DNA from: Paenibacillus tyrphae
GTDB taxonomy: Bacteria; Bacillota; Bacilli; Paenibacillales; NBRC-103111
Direction of reading: 5' to 3'
DNA length: 64,000 bases
Assembly: GCF_024158745.1 (NCBI RefSeq)
Contig: NZ_JAMZAW010000014.1
Span: forward strand, 1-64,000
In this document: piece after piece, positions 52,600-62,730 of the stretch
Position numbering within the stretch: position 1 is the first letter of the stretch
How the letters are laid out: each line of letters begins with the position of its first letter
Notes under the pieces: generated by a model
Told to the model about the DNA's origin: nothing
The model's database searches: none
What the model saw: only the letters and a program-made list of their open reading frames with translations
Made by a program: the position numbers and the translations under genes

Positions 52600-53913
52600 A
52601 TGTCACAATATGCAATTAAAATAGCTAATGTAAGTAAATTATATAATTTATACGAAAAGCCAATTGATCGAATGAAAGAGGCTTTATCTTATAATAAGAA
52701 AAAATACCATAAAGAATTTTATGCTTTAAGAGACATTAGCTTTGACGTCAAAAAAGGAGAAACCATCGGAATAGTTGGCAAAAATGGTTCGGGAAAGTCG
52801 ACGCTCTTAAAAATCATTACCGGCGTTCTTCATCCGACTAGTGGAAGTGTTGAGGTAAATGGCAGAGTTTCTGCTTTATTAGAGTTAGGCGCCGGTTTTA
52901 ACTTCGAGTATACCGGTATAGAGAATATATATTTGAATGGCACAATTATGAACTTTTCGAAAGAAGAGATGGATAAGAAGCTTCCTGAGATAATAGATTT
53001 TGCAGATATAGGTGACTTCATAAATCAACCTGTAAAAAATTATTCAAGCGGTATGTTTGCTCGATTAGCTTTTTCTGTTGCTATTAGTATAGAGCCGGAA
53101 ATATTAATCGTTGATGAAGCGTTATCTGTAGGCGACATTTTCTTTCAAAATAAATGTTATAAAAAATTTGAGGAGCTTCAAAATAAAGGCGTAACAATTC
53201 TCTTTGTATCACACGAAATTAGTGCAATAAAAAAATATTGCAACAGAGTACTCTGGATTTCTTCTGGTAAACAAGTGGATTTTGGTGATAAAGACGACGT
53301 TTGTATTAGATATTATAATGAGGAGATAAACAATCGAAATAAAAAAACTGAGGAAACTCAGCTTTTGGAAGATTCTATAGCTTATGGGAAGGCGAATCTT
53401 AACGATAACGAACGGAAGAGCTTCCCTAAATTTATATATAATAATGAAGTAGGAGGGACAAAGGAAGCCGAAATTTTGGCTTTTCAGATTAAAGATTCAC
53501 TTGGACAAGAGACTACTTTCTTAGAGTCGGGATTAACTTATACAATTCATATTGTCGGAAGTTTCCAAAAAGATTTCAAAAATGTTTTATTTGGAATAAC
53601 ATTAGAGACTTTAAACGGGACCATGGTGTATAGTGCGAATAATTTTATTAGTAAATTCGTTTTACCCGAGGTGAAAAACGGAAAGGTATACGAAAGTGTA
53701 TTTTCATTAAAGCTACCGAAACTGCTAAGAGGCAGATATTTGATTAGTCCGGCTATTGCAAGCGGCACACAAGAAAGTCACGTTATTTTATCGTGGTATC
53801 AAAATGCTGCCGAAATTTTCATTGAAAACGATGGATATAATCTTGCTTTGATCGAGCTTGAAAATGATTGGGAAATTAAGGAACTAGACCCTTCTAAAGT
53901 GGATTTTAAATAA
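52600..53913 (+). CDS. polysaccharide ABC exporter ATPase with cargo-binding domain (Wzt type)
   Basis: Protein of 437 residues. The ABC domain (1-250) has GKNGSGKST, YSSGMFARLAFS, ILIVDEALSVGD and an H-loop in VSHEISA. A linker of about 40 residues follows, then a C-terminal beta-sandwich (about 290-437) similar to the Wzt carbohydrate-binding domain, which in Wzt recognises the modified non-reducing end of the finished glycan. ATG 52600 follows AGGAGG; a longer in-frame start is not supported. The extra domain implies that the exported chain carries a terminal cap, fitting the methyltransferase module encoded next. Confidence 0.9.
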   Translation: MSQYAIKIANVSKLYNLYEKPIDRMKEALSYNKKKYHKEFYALRDISFDVKKGETIGIVGKNGSGKSTLLKIITGVLHPTSGSVEVNGRVSALLELGAGFNFEYTGIENIYLNGTIMNFSKEEMDKKLPEIIDFADIGDFINQPVKNYSSGMFARLAFSVAISIEPEILIVDEALSVGDIFFQNKCYKKFEELQNKGVTILFVSHEISAIKKYCNRVLWISSGKQVDFGDKDDVCIRYYNEEINNRNKKTEETQLLEDSIAYGKANLNDNERKSFPKFIYNNEVGGTKEAEILAFQIKDSLGQETTFLESGLTYTIHIVGSFQKDFKNVLFGITLETLNGTMVYSANNFISKFVLPEVKNGKVYESVFSLKLPKLLRGRYLISPAIASGTQESHVILSWYQNAAEIFIENDGYNLALIELENDWEIKELDPSKVDFK

Positions 53914-54121
53914 TTTTTAGTGAGAACTATTGACGAGATACCGACAGATAGACGTGTGATATACACAACACATAAATGATCCAGGTGTAAAGGAAAATGA
54001 CTCAATCGTCGAGTTGCTTTGAATTACAGTTTTTGTTGATAGTGATATTAGTGACTACCCGCGGCGCTTCTGGAGAGGATCCCAGTAGTGCCCGCAACCT
54101 TTAATTCGAGGTGAGGTTACG

Positions 54122-57100
54122 ATGAAATTTACCGGGGAACGATTTATTAACGATCTAAATCTAGGTTTAGAGATAGAAACAGAGCACTATCATAGATATG
54201 AAAGTATCCTGAATCTTGTGAAAGATAAAGTAGTATTAGATGCGGCATGTGGAGCGGGGTATGGGAGTTTTATACTTTCCCATGCAGCGCTCCAAGTCTA
54301 TGGACTGGATATTGATCAAGAGGCAATAGATTATGCATCTTCAAAATTTAAATCAAAGAGTAGTATCGATTTTATTCATGGAAGTATTGCTACAATTCCG
54401 CTACCAGATAGTAGTATTGATGTTATTGTTTCGTTTGAAACCATTGAGCATGTAAACGAAACTTTACAAGCCCAATTTTTGACAGAAGTTAAACGAGTTC
54501 TCAAAGACGACGGTCTATTGATCATTTCAACTCCAAATAAATACATTTATTCGGATTTAAGAGACTATAACAATGAGTTTCATATAAAAGAGTTTTATAA
54601 AGATGAGTTTGAATGCTTTTTAAAACAGTATTTTCATTACGTTAAGCTATATAAACAAGGGTTTCATTTGACATCTGTAATTACAAGTGATAATTTAGAC
54701 GATTTAGCAGTTATTGCAAATGAAAAAAATAGCGACCCGAGGTACTTTGTTGCTTTGTGTTCTAACAAAGAAGAGCTTTTTGATGCTTCTATCGATTCAA
54801 TAAAGTTGAATTTGCAAGATTATTATATTAAAAATAATCTGGGTTTGTATACTTTTATAAACGAAAAATTAAAAGCCAGAAAACAGACATTATACTATGA
54901 CTTAGGTAGTGGATTTAATGAAAGAGATATCTTAGCGCCACAAGTATTTGAACTTGAAGATCGTAAGTTTCGTACTATGTTTGCATTGCCTGCTGATTGT
55001 GTAAAAAAATTAAGATGGGATCCAGAGGAAGGCGTGCTTACAGGCCTCTGGATAAAAAGCATAGTATATAGAACGTCTCTGGGAAATAAAGGTACTTATA
55101 ACATAGAGCATGTAATTACCAATGGACATAGGCGAGAAGAAGGTATCTATTATTTTTTTAATACAGATCCGTTTATTCTTCTCGAGAATCTCCCGAATAA
55201 TGTAAGCTCCATTGAATTTATTGGTGAGTATGTTGATCTAAATGATGCTAACATAGAGGAATATGTCTTACATGCAAATCTAGAAGTAGCGCAGAGTAAA
55301 AAAGAGTTGGAATTTTTACAAGTTCTTTCTTCTCAAAAAGAAGAAGCTCTGTCTTCTTTAAAACAAAGCTATGAAAAGCAAATAAATGAATTATCACATC
55401 AAATTGAACAGAAGACTTCAGAAATTTATGATTTAAATCAACAAGTATTAGAAAATAAGCAAAACCTTCACAAACTTCTACTTGAAAAAGACGATATGAC
55501 AAAAGTGAATTTGGAATTAAATAACAAAAATTTTGCATTGATGCAAAAAAATGATGAGCTTAAAAATTATAATGATTATCTGATTCAAGAAGTAACTGTA
55601 CAAAAAAACACCTTAGAGCAGGTTTATCAGTCTAATTCTTGGAGATTAACAAAGCCGTTGAGAACAGTAGGGAGATTGTCTAGAAATATGCCGAAAAAAA
55701 TGTTAAAAAAAATAGTACGGCAAACTTATAAAGTCTTGCCTTTACCAAATGATAAAAAGATCAAGTTAAAAAACTGGGTTTATAATACTTTTGAGCCAGC
55801 TATTTCGGGTTCGGAGATGTATAAAGTATGGGCTGCTTCTAATTATGTCGCCAGAGAAAATAACAGAGCTAATACTTCCTTTTTTGAAGATGAGGTCTCT
55901 AAAGCGTTTATTGATCAAATTTATGACATACCTTCCAAGCATAGTCCAGACTATATACCCATATCCAAAAACCAATATGAGTTTTCCACTGAAGATACAA
56001 AGCTAATTGCAATGTATTTACCGCAATTTCATCCATTCCCAGAGAATGATGAATGGTGGGGAAAAGGCTTTACGGAATGGACGAATGTTTCGAAAGCAGT
56101 TCCTCAATTTGTGGGACATTATCAGCCGCACCTTCCAGGGGAACTTGGATACTATGACTTAAGACTTGTTGAAAATATGGAAAGGCAAGTGGAGTTGGCC
56201 AAGCAGTATGGCATCTTTGGCTTTTGTTTTTATCATTATTGGTTTGATGGAAAACGGCTAATGGAAAAGCCGGTCGATACTTTCATACAGAATCAACATA
56301 TAGATATGCCGTTTTGTCTTTGTTGGGCTAATGAAAATTGGACAAGGAGATGGGATGGAGAAGAAAACGATATATTGATTCAGCAAAACTATTCCAAGGA
56401 AGATGACAAAGCTTTTATTGCCGATCTAGTTAAGTATATATCGGATAAACGGTATATTAGGGTGAACGGAAAGCCGATAATTATCATCTATAGGCCATCT
56501 TTACTACCTAATTTCAAGGAAAGTGCAGCAATATGGAGGGAGCATTGCCGTGAAGTAGGAATTGGCGAGATTCATCTTGTTGGTGTTTCTTGGGGGATTA
56601 AAAATCCCGAAGATTACGATTTAGATGCATTAATGGAGTTTCCACCCCATTGTATTCATGAGTATGGAAATGAATTAATTAATGACCAAGTACAAATTTT
56701 AAATCCTGAATTTCAAGGATTAGTATACAATTATAAAAAATTCGTCGAAGATGAAAAGTATCTTTTTGACACAAGTTACTTGCTATATAAAAGTGTATCT
56801 CCTAGTTGGGATAACACAGCTAGAAAACCGAATAATGGCACTGTCTATCATTATTCTTCCCCACGTCTGTATAAAAAATGGCTAAAAAATGTTATTTATC
56901 ATACTAAGAGAGTAAATACAAATGAGCATAACATCGTATTTGTCAATGCGTGGAATGAATGGGCGGAAGGGGCTCATCTTGAACCTGACCGTAGATATGG
57001 GTACGCATTCCTTGAGGCAACCCGATCAGCTTTGTTGGAAACAAGAAAAGAAAATCTTAAAAAAATTATTTATGTAACGCACGACGCAAACTTAAACGGC

Positions 57101-58978
57101 GCTCAACTATTATCGTTGCACATTATTAAAACCCTTAAATTAGGATTTCATTATGAAATTGAAATACTTTGTATTTCTGGGGGGCCATTGGTAGAAGAAT
57201 ATGAAAAATACGGAATTGTTTCTGTATTAACCAATGAGACCGAGGAATCTATTCTTAAAATAATTCAAAATTTAAAAAGCCAAGGCTATGAGAAGGCTAT
57301 TTGCAATACAGTGATTTCCGGTGGATTGGTCAAACTCTTGTCTGACTCCAGAATTGATGTTATTTCATTAATTCATGAATTGCCTGGAGTCATTAAGCAA
57401 TATTCTGCGCAAAAAAAGGCATCTTTTATTGCGCAATATGCAGATAAGATTATTTTTCCATCCAATTATGTTTATGAAAAGTTTTTAAGTATAACCGATA
57501 TTAATGAACAAAAATGCGTTATACAACCGCAAGGTCTTTACAAAAAAAATGATTACAAGGCACATATTAAGTTAGCTAGAGAAGAGATTAGAAGTGCGCT
57601 TAACTTATCGCCTGATGTCAAGATTGTACTTGGAGTCGGCTATGCCGATCATCGCAAGGGAATTGATTTATTTGCAGAAGCCGCGGCTATCACAAGGAGC
57701 ATGAACCAGAAAATTGTTTTTGTTTGGGTTGGAAATCGAGATATTCATTACTTGTCAGAGCTCAAAGAAGAACATTTAAATAATGTTGTTTTTGTCGATC
57801 AAACTTCTGAGATCGGTAAGTATTATGCTGCAGCTGATATTTACTTGCTTACTTCACGTGAAGATCCTTTCCCATCCGTAGTACTGGAAGCTTTCGATGT
57901 TTCCATTCCGGTCATAGGATTTAAAGATGCTGGAGGGTTTGTAGATATTGTTTCGGAGAAAACGGGGCAACTAGTCGAGCATTCTAACGTTCAAGAATTA
58001 GTTCGTGTTTTGAATGACTTGTTAAAAGATGACCCATTAAGATTAGAACTTGGAAGAGAAGCCAGATGTTTGGTTGAGCAAAATTTTGACTTTTCGAAAT
58101 ACGTCTATAAGTTATTAGAGCTATTAGGTCATGAGTATAAAAAAGTCAGTGTGGTTTTGCCTAACTATAATTATTCAAAATATTTGAAGGAAAGATTGGA
58201 TAGTATATGTTCACAGAGGTATCCGATCTATGAGTTGATTATCTTGGACGATTGCTCTACTGATCAAAGTGTAAATGTTATTAAAAAGTACTTGGAAACA
58301 AATGTGTTAGATTCAAAAATGAAGATAAGTTTCGTAGTTAATGAAACAAATTCTGGTTCTGTCTTTAAACAATGGGCAAAGGGAATTAATATGGCGCAAG
58401 GTGATTATATATGGATTGCTGAAGCGGATGATCTCTGCTCAAACCAATTTTTAGACGGAGCGATGAAAGGCTTTCATTTGGATCCTTCCGTGGTGTTGAG
58501 TTACACTCAATCTAGGCAAATAGATGAGAATGGAAATACTTTGGCTGAGAACTATCTTGATTACACTAAAGAAATTGATGCCGAGAAGTGGGCCGGCGAT
58601 TATTTGGATACTGGGGAAAATGAAATAAAGTATAGGTTGTATGTTAAGAATACAATTCCTAATGTATCGGCGGTAGTATTTAAAAAATATCCTATTAATG
58701 AAATATTGGAAGATTTACAATCATTTAAAATAGCTGGCGATTGGCTTTTTTACATTTGGCTGCTTAAGAAAGGCAAGATGTATTTTAATCATCAATCTTT
58801 AAATGATCATCGACGGCATACAGCAAGTGTAACCAAAAGTGAAAACCAGCAAAGACACTATGACGAAGTAGTAAAAATGCAGGACTATATCATAGAGCAA
58901 TTTGGAATAACACCTGAAAGAAAAATCAAAATAAATGACTACAGGAAGTTCTTAAAGGAATATTTGCTTCTGAATTAA
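54122..58978 (+). CDS. 1618-residue multidomain glycan synthase: methyltransferase, coiled coil, WbsX, GT4, GT2
   Basis: One uninterrupted frame. Residues 1-190: class I SAM methyltransferase (VLDAACGAGYGS near 38-49; VIVSFETIEHV). Residues 380-500: Glu/Gln/Lys-rich coiled coil, then the SNSWRLTKPLRTVGR linker common in glycosyltransferases. Residues 625-975: WbsX-type domain (AMYLPQFHPFPENDEWWGKG, FCFYHYWFDGKRLMEKP, FVNAWNEWAEGAHLEPD). Residues 980-1335: GT4 glycosyltransferase (GVGYADHRKGIDLF, TSREDPFPSVVLEAF). Residues 1340-1618: GT2 glycosyltransferase (VSVVLPNYNYSKYL, IILDDCSTDQS, WIAEADD). It parallels WsaE, the methyl-rhamnosyltransferase of S-layer glycan synthesis, and WbdD with its methyltransferase-plus-coiled-coil ruler. 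Probably builds and methyl-caps a glycan exported by the preceding ABC pair. GAGGTGAGG precedes ATG 54122. Confidence 0.88.
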   Translation: MKFTGERFINDLNLGLEIETEHYHRYESILNLVKDKVVLDAACGAGYGSFILSHAALQVYGLDIDQEAIDYASSKFKSKSSIDFIHGSIATIPLPDSSIDVIVSFETIEHVNETLQAQFLTEVKRVLKDDGLLIISTPNKYIYSDLRDYNNEFHIKEFYKDEFECFLKQYFHYVKLYKQGFHLTSVITSDNLDDLAVIANEKNSDPRYFVALCSNKEELFDASIDSIKLNLQDYYIKNNLGLYTFINEKLKARKQTLYYDLGSGFNERDILAPQVFELEDRKFRTMFALPADCVKKLRWDPEEGVLTGLWIKSIVYRTSLGNKGTYNIEHVITNGHRREEGIYYFFNTDPFILLENLPNNVSSIEFIGEYVDLNDANIEEYVLHANLEVAQSKKELEFLQVLSSQKEEALSSLKQSYEKQINELSHQIEQKTSEIYDLNQQVLENKQNLHKLLLEKDDMTKVNLELNNKNFALMQKNDELKNYNDYLIQEVTVQKNTLEQVYQSNSWRLTKPLRTVGRLSRNMPKKMLKKIVRQTYKVLPLPNDKKIKLKNWVYNTFEPAISGSEMYKVWAASNYVARENNRANTSFFEDEVSKAFIDQIYDIPSKHSPDYIPISKNQYEFSTEDTKLIAMYLPQFHPFPENDEWWGKGFTEWTNVSKAVPQFVGHYQPHLPGELGYYDLRLVENMERQVELAKQYGIFGFCFYHYWFDGKRLMEKPVDTFIQNQHIDMPFCLCWANENWTRRWDGEENDILIQQNYSKEDDKAFIADLVKYISDKRYIRVNGKPIIIIYRPSLLPNFKESAAIWREHCREVGIGEIHLVGVSWGIKNPEDYDLDALMEFPPHCIHEYGNELINDQVQILNPEFQGLVYNYKKFVEDEKYLFDTSYLLYKSVSPSWDNTARKPNNGTVYHYSSPRLYKKWLKNVIYHTKRVNTNEHNIVFVNAWNEWAEGAHLEPDRRYGYAFLEATRSALLETRKENLKKIIYVTHDANLNGAQLLSLHIIKTLKLGFHYEIEILCISGGPLVEEYEKYGIVSVLTNETEESILKIIQNLKSQGYEKAICNTVISGGLVKLLSDSRIDVISLIHELPGVIKQYSAQKKASFIAQYADKIIFPSNYVYEKFLSITDINEQKCVIQPQGLYKKNDYKAHIKLAREEIRSALNLSPDVKIVLGVGYADHRKGIDLFAEAAAITRSMNQKIVFVWVGNRDIHYLSELKEEHLNNVVFVDQTSEIGKYYAAADIYLLTSREDPFPSVVLEAFDVSIPVIGFKDAGGFVDIVSEKTGQLVEHSNVQELVRVLNDLLKDDPLRLELGREARCLVEQNFDFSKYVYKLLELLGHEYKKVSVVLPNYNYSKYLKERLDSICSQRYPIYELIILDDCSTDQSVNVIKKYLETNVLDSKMKISFVVNETNSGSVFKQWAKGINMAQGDYIWIAEADDLCSNQFLDGAMKGFHLDPSVVLSYTQSRQIDENGNTLAENYLDYTKEIDAEKWAGDYLDTGENEIKYRLYVKNTIPNVSAVVFKKYPINEILEDLQSFKIAGDWLFYIWLLKKGKMYFNHQSLNDHRRHTASVTKSENQQRHYDEVVKMQDYIIEQFGITPERKIKINDYRKFLKEYLLLN

Positions 58979-59017
58979 AGTAGTAACTGATTTGCAAATT
59001 TGGAAGGAGAGTCGTAT

Positions 59018-59884
59018 ATGAAAGGGATCATACTGGCAGGAGGAAGTGGGACCAGATTATATCCACTAACAAAGGTAATATCGAAGCAATTAATTCCGAT
59101 ATATGATAAACCAATGATTTATTATCCGTTATCTATTTTGATGCTGGCTGGAATTCAAGATATTTTAATTATCTCTACCCCAGAAGATACTCCGAGATTT
59201 AGCAAATTGCTGGGTGATGGCTCGAATATTGGCTTGAGATTAAATTATAAAGTCCAGGCTAATCCTGAAGGCATTGCCCAGGCTTTTCTAATAGGCGAAG
59301 ATTTTATTGGAAATGATGGGGTTGCTTTGATTTTAGGAGATAATATATTTTTTGGACATGGGCTAACCAGTATGGTTGAAAAGGCTGCGCAAAAAAATAA
59401 AGGTGCAACAATTTTTGGACACGCAGTTAAGGATCCGCAGAGGTTTGGCGTAGTCGAATTTGACGAGTCTGGTAAAGTAATATCCATTGAAGAAAAACCA
59501 TCATTGCCAAAATCAAACTATGCGGTAACAGGCTTATATTTTTATGATAATCAAGTACTTGATATTGCTAAGCATATTAAGCCTTCCAAGCGAGGAGAAT
59601 TAGAAATTACCGATATAAATAAAGTGTACCTTGAAAAACGTGAGTTAGAAGTTGAATTGTTAGGTAGAGGATTTACTTGGCTCGATACTGGAACTCATGA
59701 ATCTTTATTAGAAGCTTCACAATTTATTGAGACCATTGAAAGATTGCAAAGTTTTAAAGTAGCATGTATTGAAGAAATAGCATTTAAAAAAGGTTATATT
59801 AGTAAAGAGATGTTATTAGAACAAATCAAGCCTTTATCAAAGAGTTCTTATGGAATTTATCTTGAAAATTTATTAAAAAATTAA
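59018..59884 (+). CDS. rmlA: glucose-1-phosphate thymidylyltransferase
   Basis: Protein of 288 residues. [11 protein letters not shown] signature at the N-terminus, then [17 protein letters not shown], the substrate loop [11 protein letters not shown] and [20 protein letters not shown]. It makes dTDP-glucose, precursor of dTDP-rhamnose and other deoxysugars. ATG 59018 follows GGAAGGAGAG. RmlB, C and D are not in this window and may lie further on. Confidence 0.95.
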   Translation: MKGIILAGGSGTRLYPLTKVISKQLIPIYDKPMIYYPLSILMLAGIQDILIISTPEDTPRFSKLLGDGSNIGLRLNYKVQANPEGIAQAFLIGEDFIGNDGVALILGDNIFFGHGLTSMVEKAAQKNKGATIFGHAVKDPQRFGVVEFDESGKVISIEEKPSLPKSNYAVTGLYFYDNQVLDIAKHIKPSKRGELEITDINKVYLEKRELEVELLGRGFTWLDTGTHESLLEASQFIETIERLQSFKVACIEEIAFKKGYISKEMLLEQIKPLSKSSYGIYLENLLKN

Positions 59885-59927
59885 ATTTCCTCCATTTCAC
59901 AAAATACGAAAATTTGGAGTGTATAAG

Positions 59928-62696
59928 TTGAATAAAATTTTTAAGTCTTTAAGCAAGAATCATTTGTTTATATTAATATCTTTAATTACTATTATTAGTC
60001 TAGTTATTTTTAGACATTTTTTATCATTTTCTAGATTGTATATTTACACGGATATTGGAGGAGATACTTTTGGTTCTTATTGGCCCTGGTATGCATATCT
60101 TTCTGATTGGGCCAAAAACGGTTTCCCCTCGTGGAATTTTAGAATAGGTATAGGAACAAGTATATTTTCTGGAGCGAATCTTCTGTTTGACCCATTTAAC
60201 TTAATTTACATGGTTTCGGATAAGGAAAGTATTGCATATCTATTTCCAATAGTGTTTGTAATCAAAATCATTTTTTCTGGCGTTTTCTTTTATCTTTATT
60301 TGAATAAGTTTGGATTCACGAAAAACACCTCACTATTAGTTGCTTTGTTGTATGCATTTAACGGATATGTTATTCTCTGGGGCCAGCATTATTGGTTTGT
60401 TAATATAATTGTTTATGCTCCATTATTATTGTATTCATTTGAATTATTGCTTAAACAACGCAAGTGGATTTTTTTCTCAATTATGGTGTCAGTTATTGCA
60501 GCTAATAGTTATTATTTTCTGTATATGATAACTATCTTTCTAGCAATATATGCCGTTGCAAGATATCTTTTGTTATATAAGTTCACTTTAAAGAGTTTTT
60601 TCGGGTTCTTTATTAAATTAAGTTTATGTTATTTGCTGGGAATAGGTCTAAGTGCAGTTATTTTGTTTCCTTCTGCATATACAGCTCTTTCGAATCCTAG
60701 ACTTGGCATGGATCTTATATCCTCTGTATTTCAGCTGGCAAGTATATCTGAATATATCAGCATGTTAGCGCGGCCCTTTTCAAATGATATATTGGGTACA
60801 AATGATAAATTTGTTGGTTGGGTAAATTATTATGAAGCACCTCAGTTGTACTGTGGTCTTCTAACATTATTACTTATTCCACAAATCATCAATGCATTAA
60901 ACCGTAAGGGGAAATTAATATACGGAATATTTGCCATAGTCTTAGGAGTATTTATTTTATTCCCATACGGATCAGTGATATTCAACGCATTTAGTACAGC
61001 AAATTATAGGTGGACTTTTATAATCATTATATTCGAACTGATTATGCTTGCCCATGCTATAGAATATGTTTTAACTAAGAATGTAATTGATAAAAAAATA
61101 CTAAATAAGACTTTTTTCAGTCTATGCAGCATGCTTATAGCGATATTTGTTTGCAAGATAGTATATAATATATTTAAAGATAAAAATGTTGCTAATTCTA
61201 TATTTTCTTTTGAAGTAATGGTTAAAGATTCAATCAAAATATTTATTATTATTGGTATTATTTTGCTACTATATTATGGTATAAGTTATTTGTACTCTGT
61301 TAATAAACTTAATCGTAAAACATTTTATGTTTCTGTTATCTTAGTTCTTAGTTTTGAATTAATAGTTTTAAATAATATAACAGTAAATAACAGACAGATG
61401 GTTGGTACGGATTATGTTACGAAAAAACAGGGATATTTTGATAATACTAATAGCATTGTTGATTTTCTAAAGAATAAAGATACAGATTTTTATAGAATTG
61501 AAAAATCGTTTTTTTCGGCTTCTTGGAGCGAAGCTTTGTTTCAAAATTTTTATGGCACCAGTGCTTATAATTCTTTAACCAACCCTTCTTATTCGAAATT
61601 TCTAAACACGCTGGAAGCAAACAACAAAATAACAAATAACATTTCAAATGGATTTAAGGACAGGCCTTTCCTCCAAACTCTTATGGGAGTAAGATATTAT
61701 ATAAGTAAAAATCAAAGTGATAAACCGTTTGGATACGAATTTGTTAAACAATTTGGAGAGTTATTTCTATTCGAAAACAAACACTTCTTACCTTTGGGAT
61801 TTACTTATGATTCTTTCATAACAGAAAATGACTTTTCAAAGCTATCAATAAATGATAAGGAAAAAGTTCTACTTGAATCCTATATGATTGAAAATCAAGA
61901 AAAGATTCCTAATACACATAAAAATTTGGTGAAGAATTCCAAGCCTAACGATAGTAAATCTGTTCCTATTAATTTGGATTTAAAAAAAGCTATCTTCGAA
62001 AACATTAATAATACTGATTTTACTTCTCAATCATCTATAAAATTCAAGGCTGTTAATGAAGATCCTAGAATAATAATACCTTTGGATAAAAAATACTATA
62101 ATTCAAATATGAAATTGACTTTTGATATAACTAGCCAAAATCCAACAAATGGTCAAATTTTCTGGAAAACAGAGTCTGATCAATTTAATGAAAATAATTC
62201 AAAAAAGTTTTCTATTAATTCGAATACATCAAAATATGAAGTTGATTTAGGTTTTATTAATGCAGATTCTATAAGATTAGATATAGGAGATATACCCGGA
62301 GAATATAAAATTGAAAATATTGGCTTGTTAACTCAGTCGCCGGATAACTATATTTCTGATGTAGCAAAATTAAAAAAAGAAACTCTTTCAATAACCAGTT
62401 TTAATGATGATCATATTGAAGGAAATATATCTTTATCAGACAATAAACTCTTGTTTTTATCCATTCCATTTGATAAAGGTTGGCATGCATATATTGATGG
62501 GGTTTCCGAACCAATTCATCTCGTTAGTGCCGGAATGTCGGGAGTATATTTAACCAAAGGAACTCATGAAGTTACTTTAAAATATACTCAACCTGGATTA
62601 ATCGTAGGGGGAATCGTATCTATAATATCTTTGGCATTATTATTGCTTTATTGTGTAATATTAAAAAAAATAATTAAAAAAAATAATATTAAATGA
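59928..62696 (+). CDS. YfhO-family membrane protein (GT-C-like glycosyltransferase)
   Basis: Protein of about 922 residues. Roughly 13 helices, beginning with LFILISLITIISLVIF, and a first loop with YTDIGGDTFGSYWPWY that carries the acidic residues expected of a GT-C active site. A large extracellular region (about 490-890) follows and a final helix closes the protein (LIVGGIVSIISLALLLLYCVI). YfhO of Bacillus, with CsbB and GtcA-like partners, decorates lipoteichoic acid with sugar outside the membrane. The start is taken as TTG 59928, eight bases after GGAG; GTG 59919 would overlap that site. It probably adds side sugars to the exported glycan or a wall polymer. Confidence 0.83.
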   Translation: MNKIFKSLSKNHLFILISLITIISLVIFRHFLSFSRLYIYTDIGGDTFGSYWPWYAYLSDWAKNGFPSWNFRIGIGTSIFSGANLLFDPFNLIYMVSDKESIAYLFPIVFVIKIIFSGVFFYLYLNKFGFTKNTSLLVALLYAFNGYVILWGQHYWFVNIIVYAPLLLYSFELLLKQRKWIFFSIMVSVIAANSYYFLYMITIFLAIYAVARYLLLYKFTLKSFFGFFIKLSLCYLLGIGLSAVILFPSAYTALSNPRLGMDLISSVFQLASISEYISMLARPFSNDILGTNDKFVGWVNYYEAPQLYCGLLTLLLIPQIINALNRKGKLIYGIFAIVLGVFILFPYGSVIFNAFSTANYRWTFIIIIFELIMLAHAIEYVLTKNVIDKKILNKTFFSLCSMLIAIFVCKIVYNIFKDKNVANSIFSFEVMVKDSIKIFIIIGIILLLYYGISYLYSVNKLNRKTFYVSVILVLSFELIVLNNITVNNRQMVGTDYVTKKQGYFDNTNSIVDFLKNKDTDFYRIEKSFFSASWSEALFQNFYGTSAYNSLTNPSYSKFLNTLEANNKITNNISNGFKDRPFLQTLMGVRYYISKNQSDKPFGYEFVKQFGELFLFENKHFLPLGFTYDSFITENDFSKLSINDKEKVLLESYMIENQEKIPNTHKNLVKNSKPNDSKSVPINLDLKKAIFENINNTDFTSQSSIKFKAVNEDPRIIIPLDKKYYNSNMKLTFDITSQNPTNGQIFWKTESDQFNENNSKKFSINSNTSKYEVDLGFINADSIRLDIGDIPGEYKIENIGLLTQSPDNYISDVAKLKKETLSITSFNDDHIEGNISLSDNKLLFLSIPFDKGWHAYIDGVSEPIHLVSAGMSGVYLTKGTHEVTLKYTQPGLIVGGIVSIISLALLLLYCVILKKIIKKNNIK

Positions 62697-62730
62697 ATTT
62701 ATAACAATAAGCAAAGTGAGGTTATCAAAT

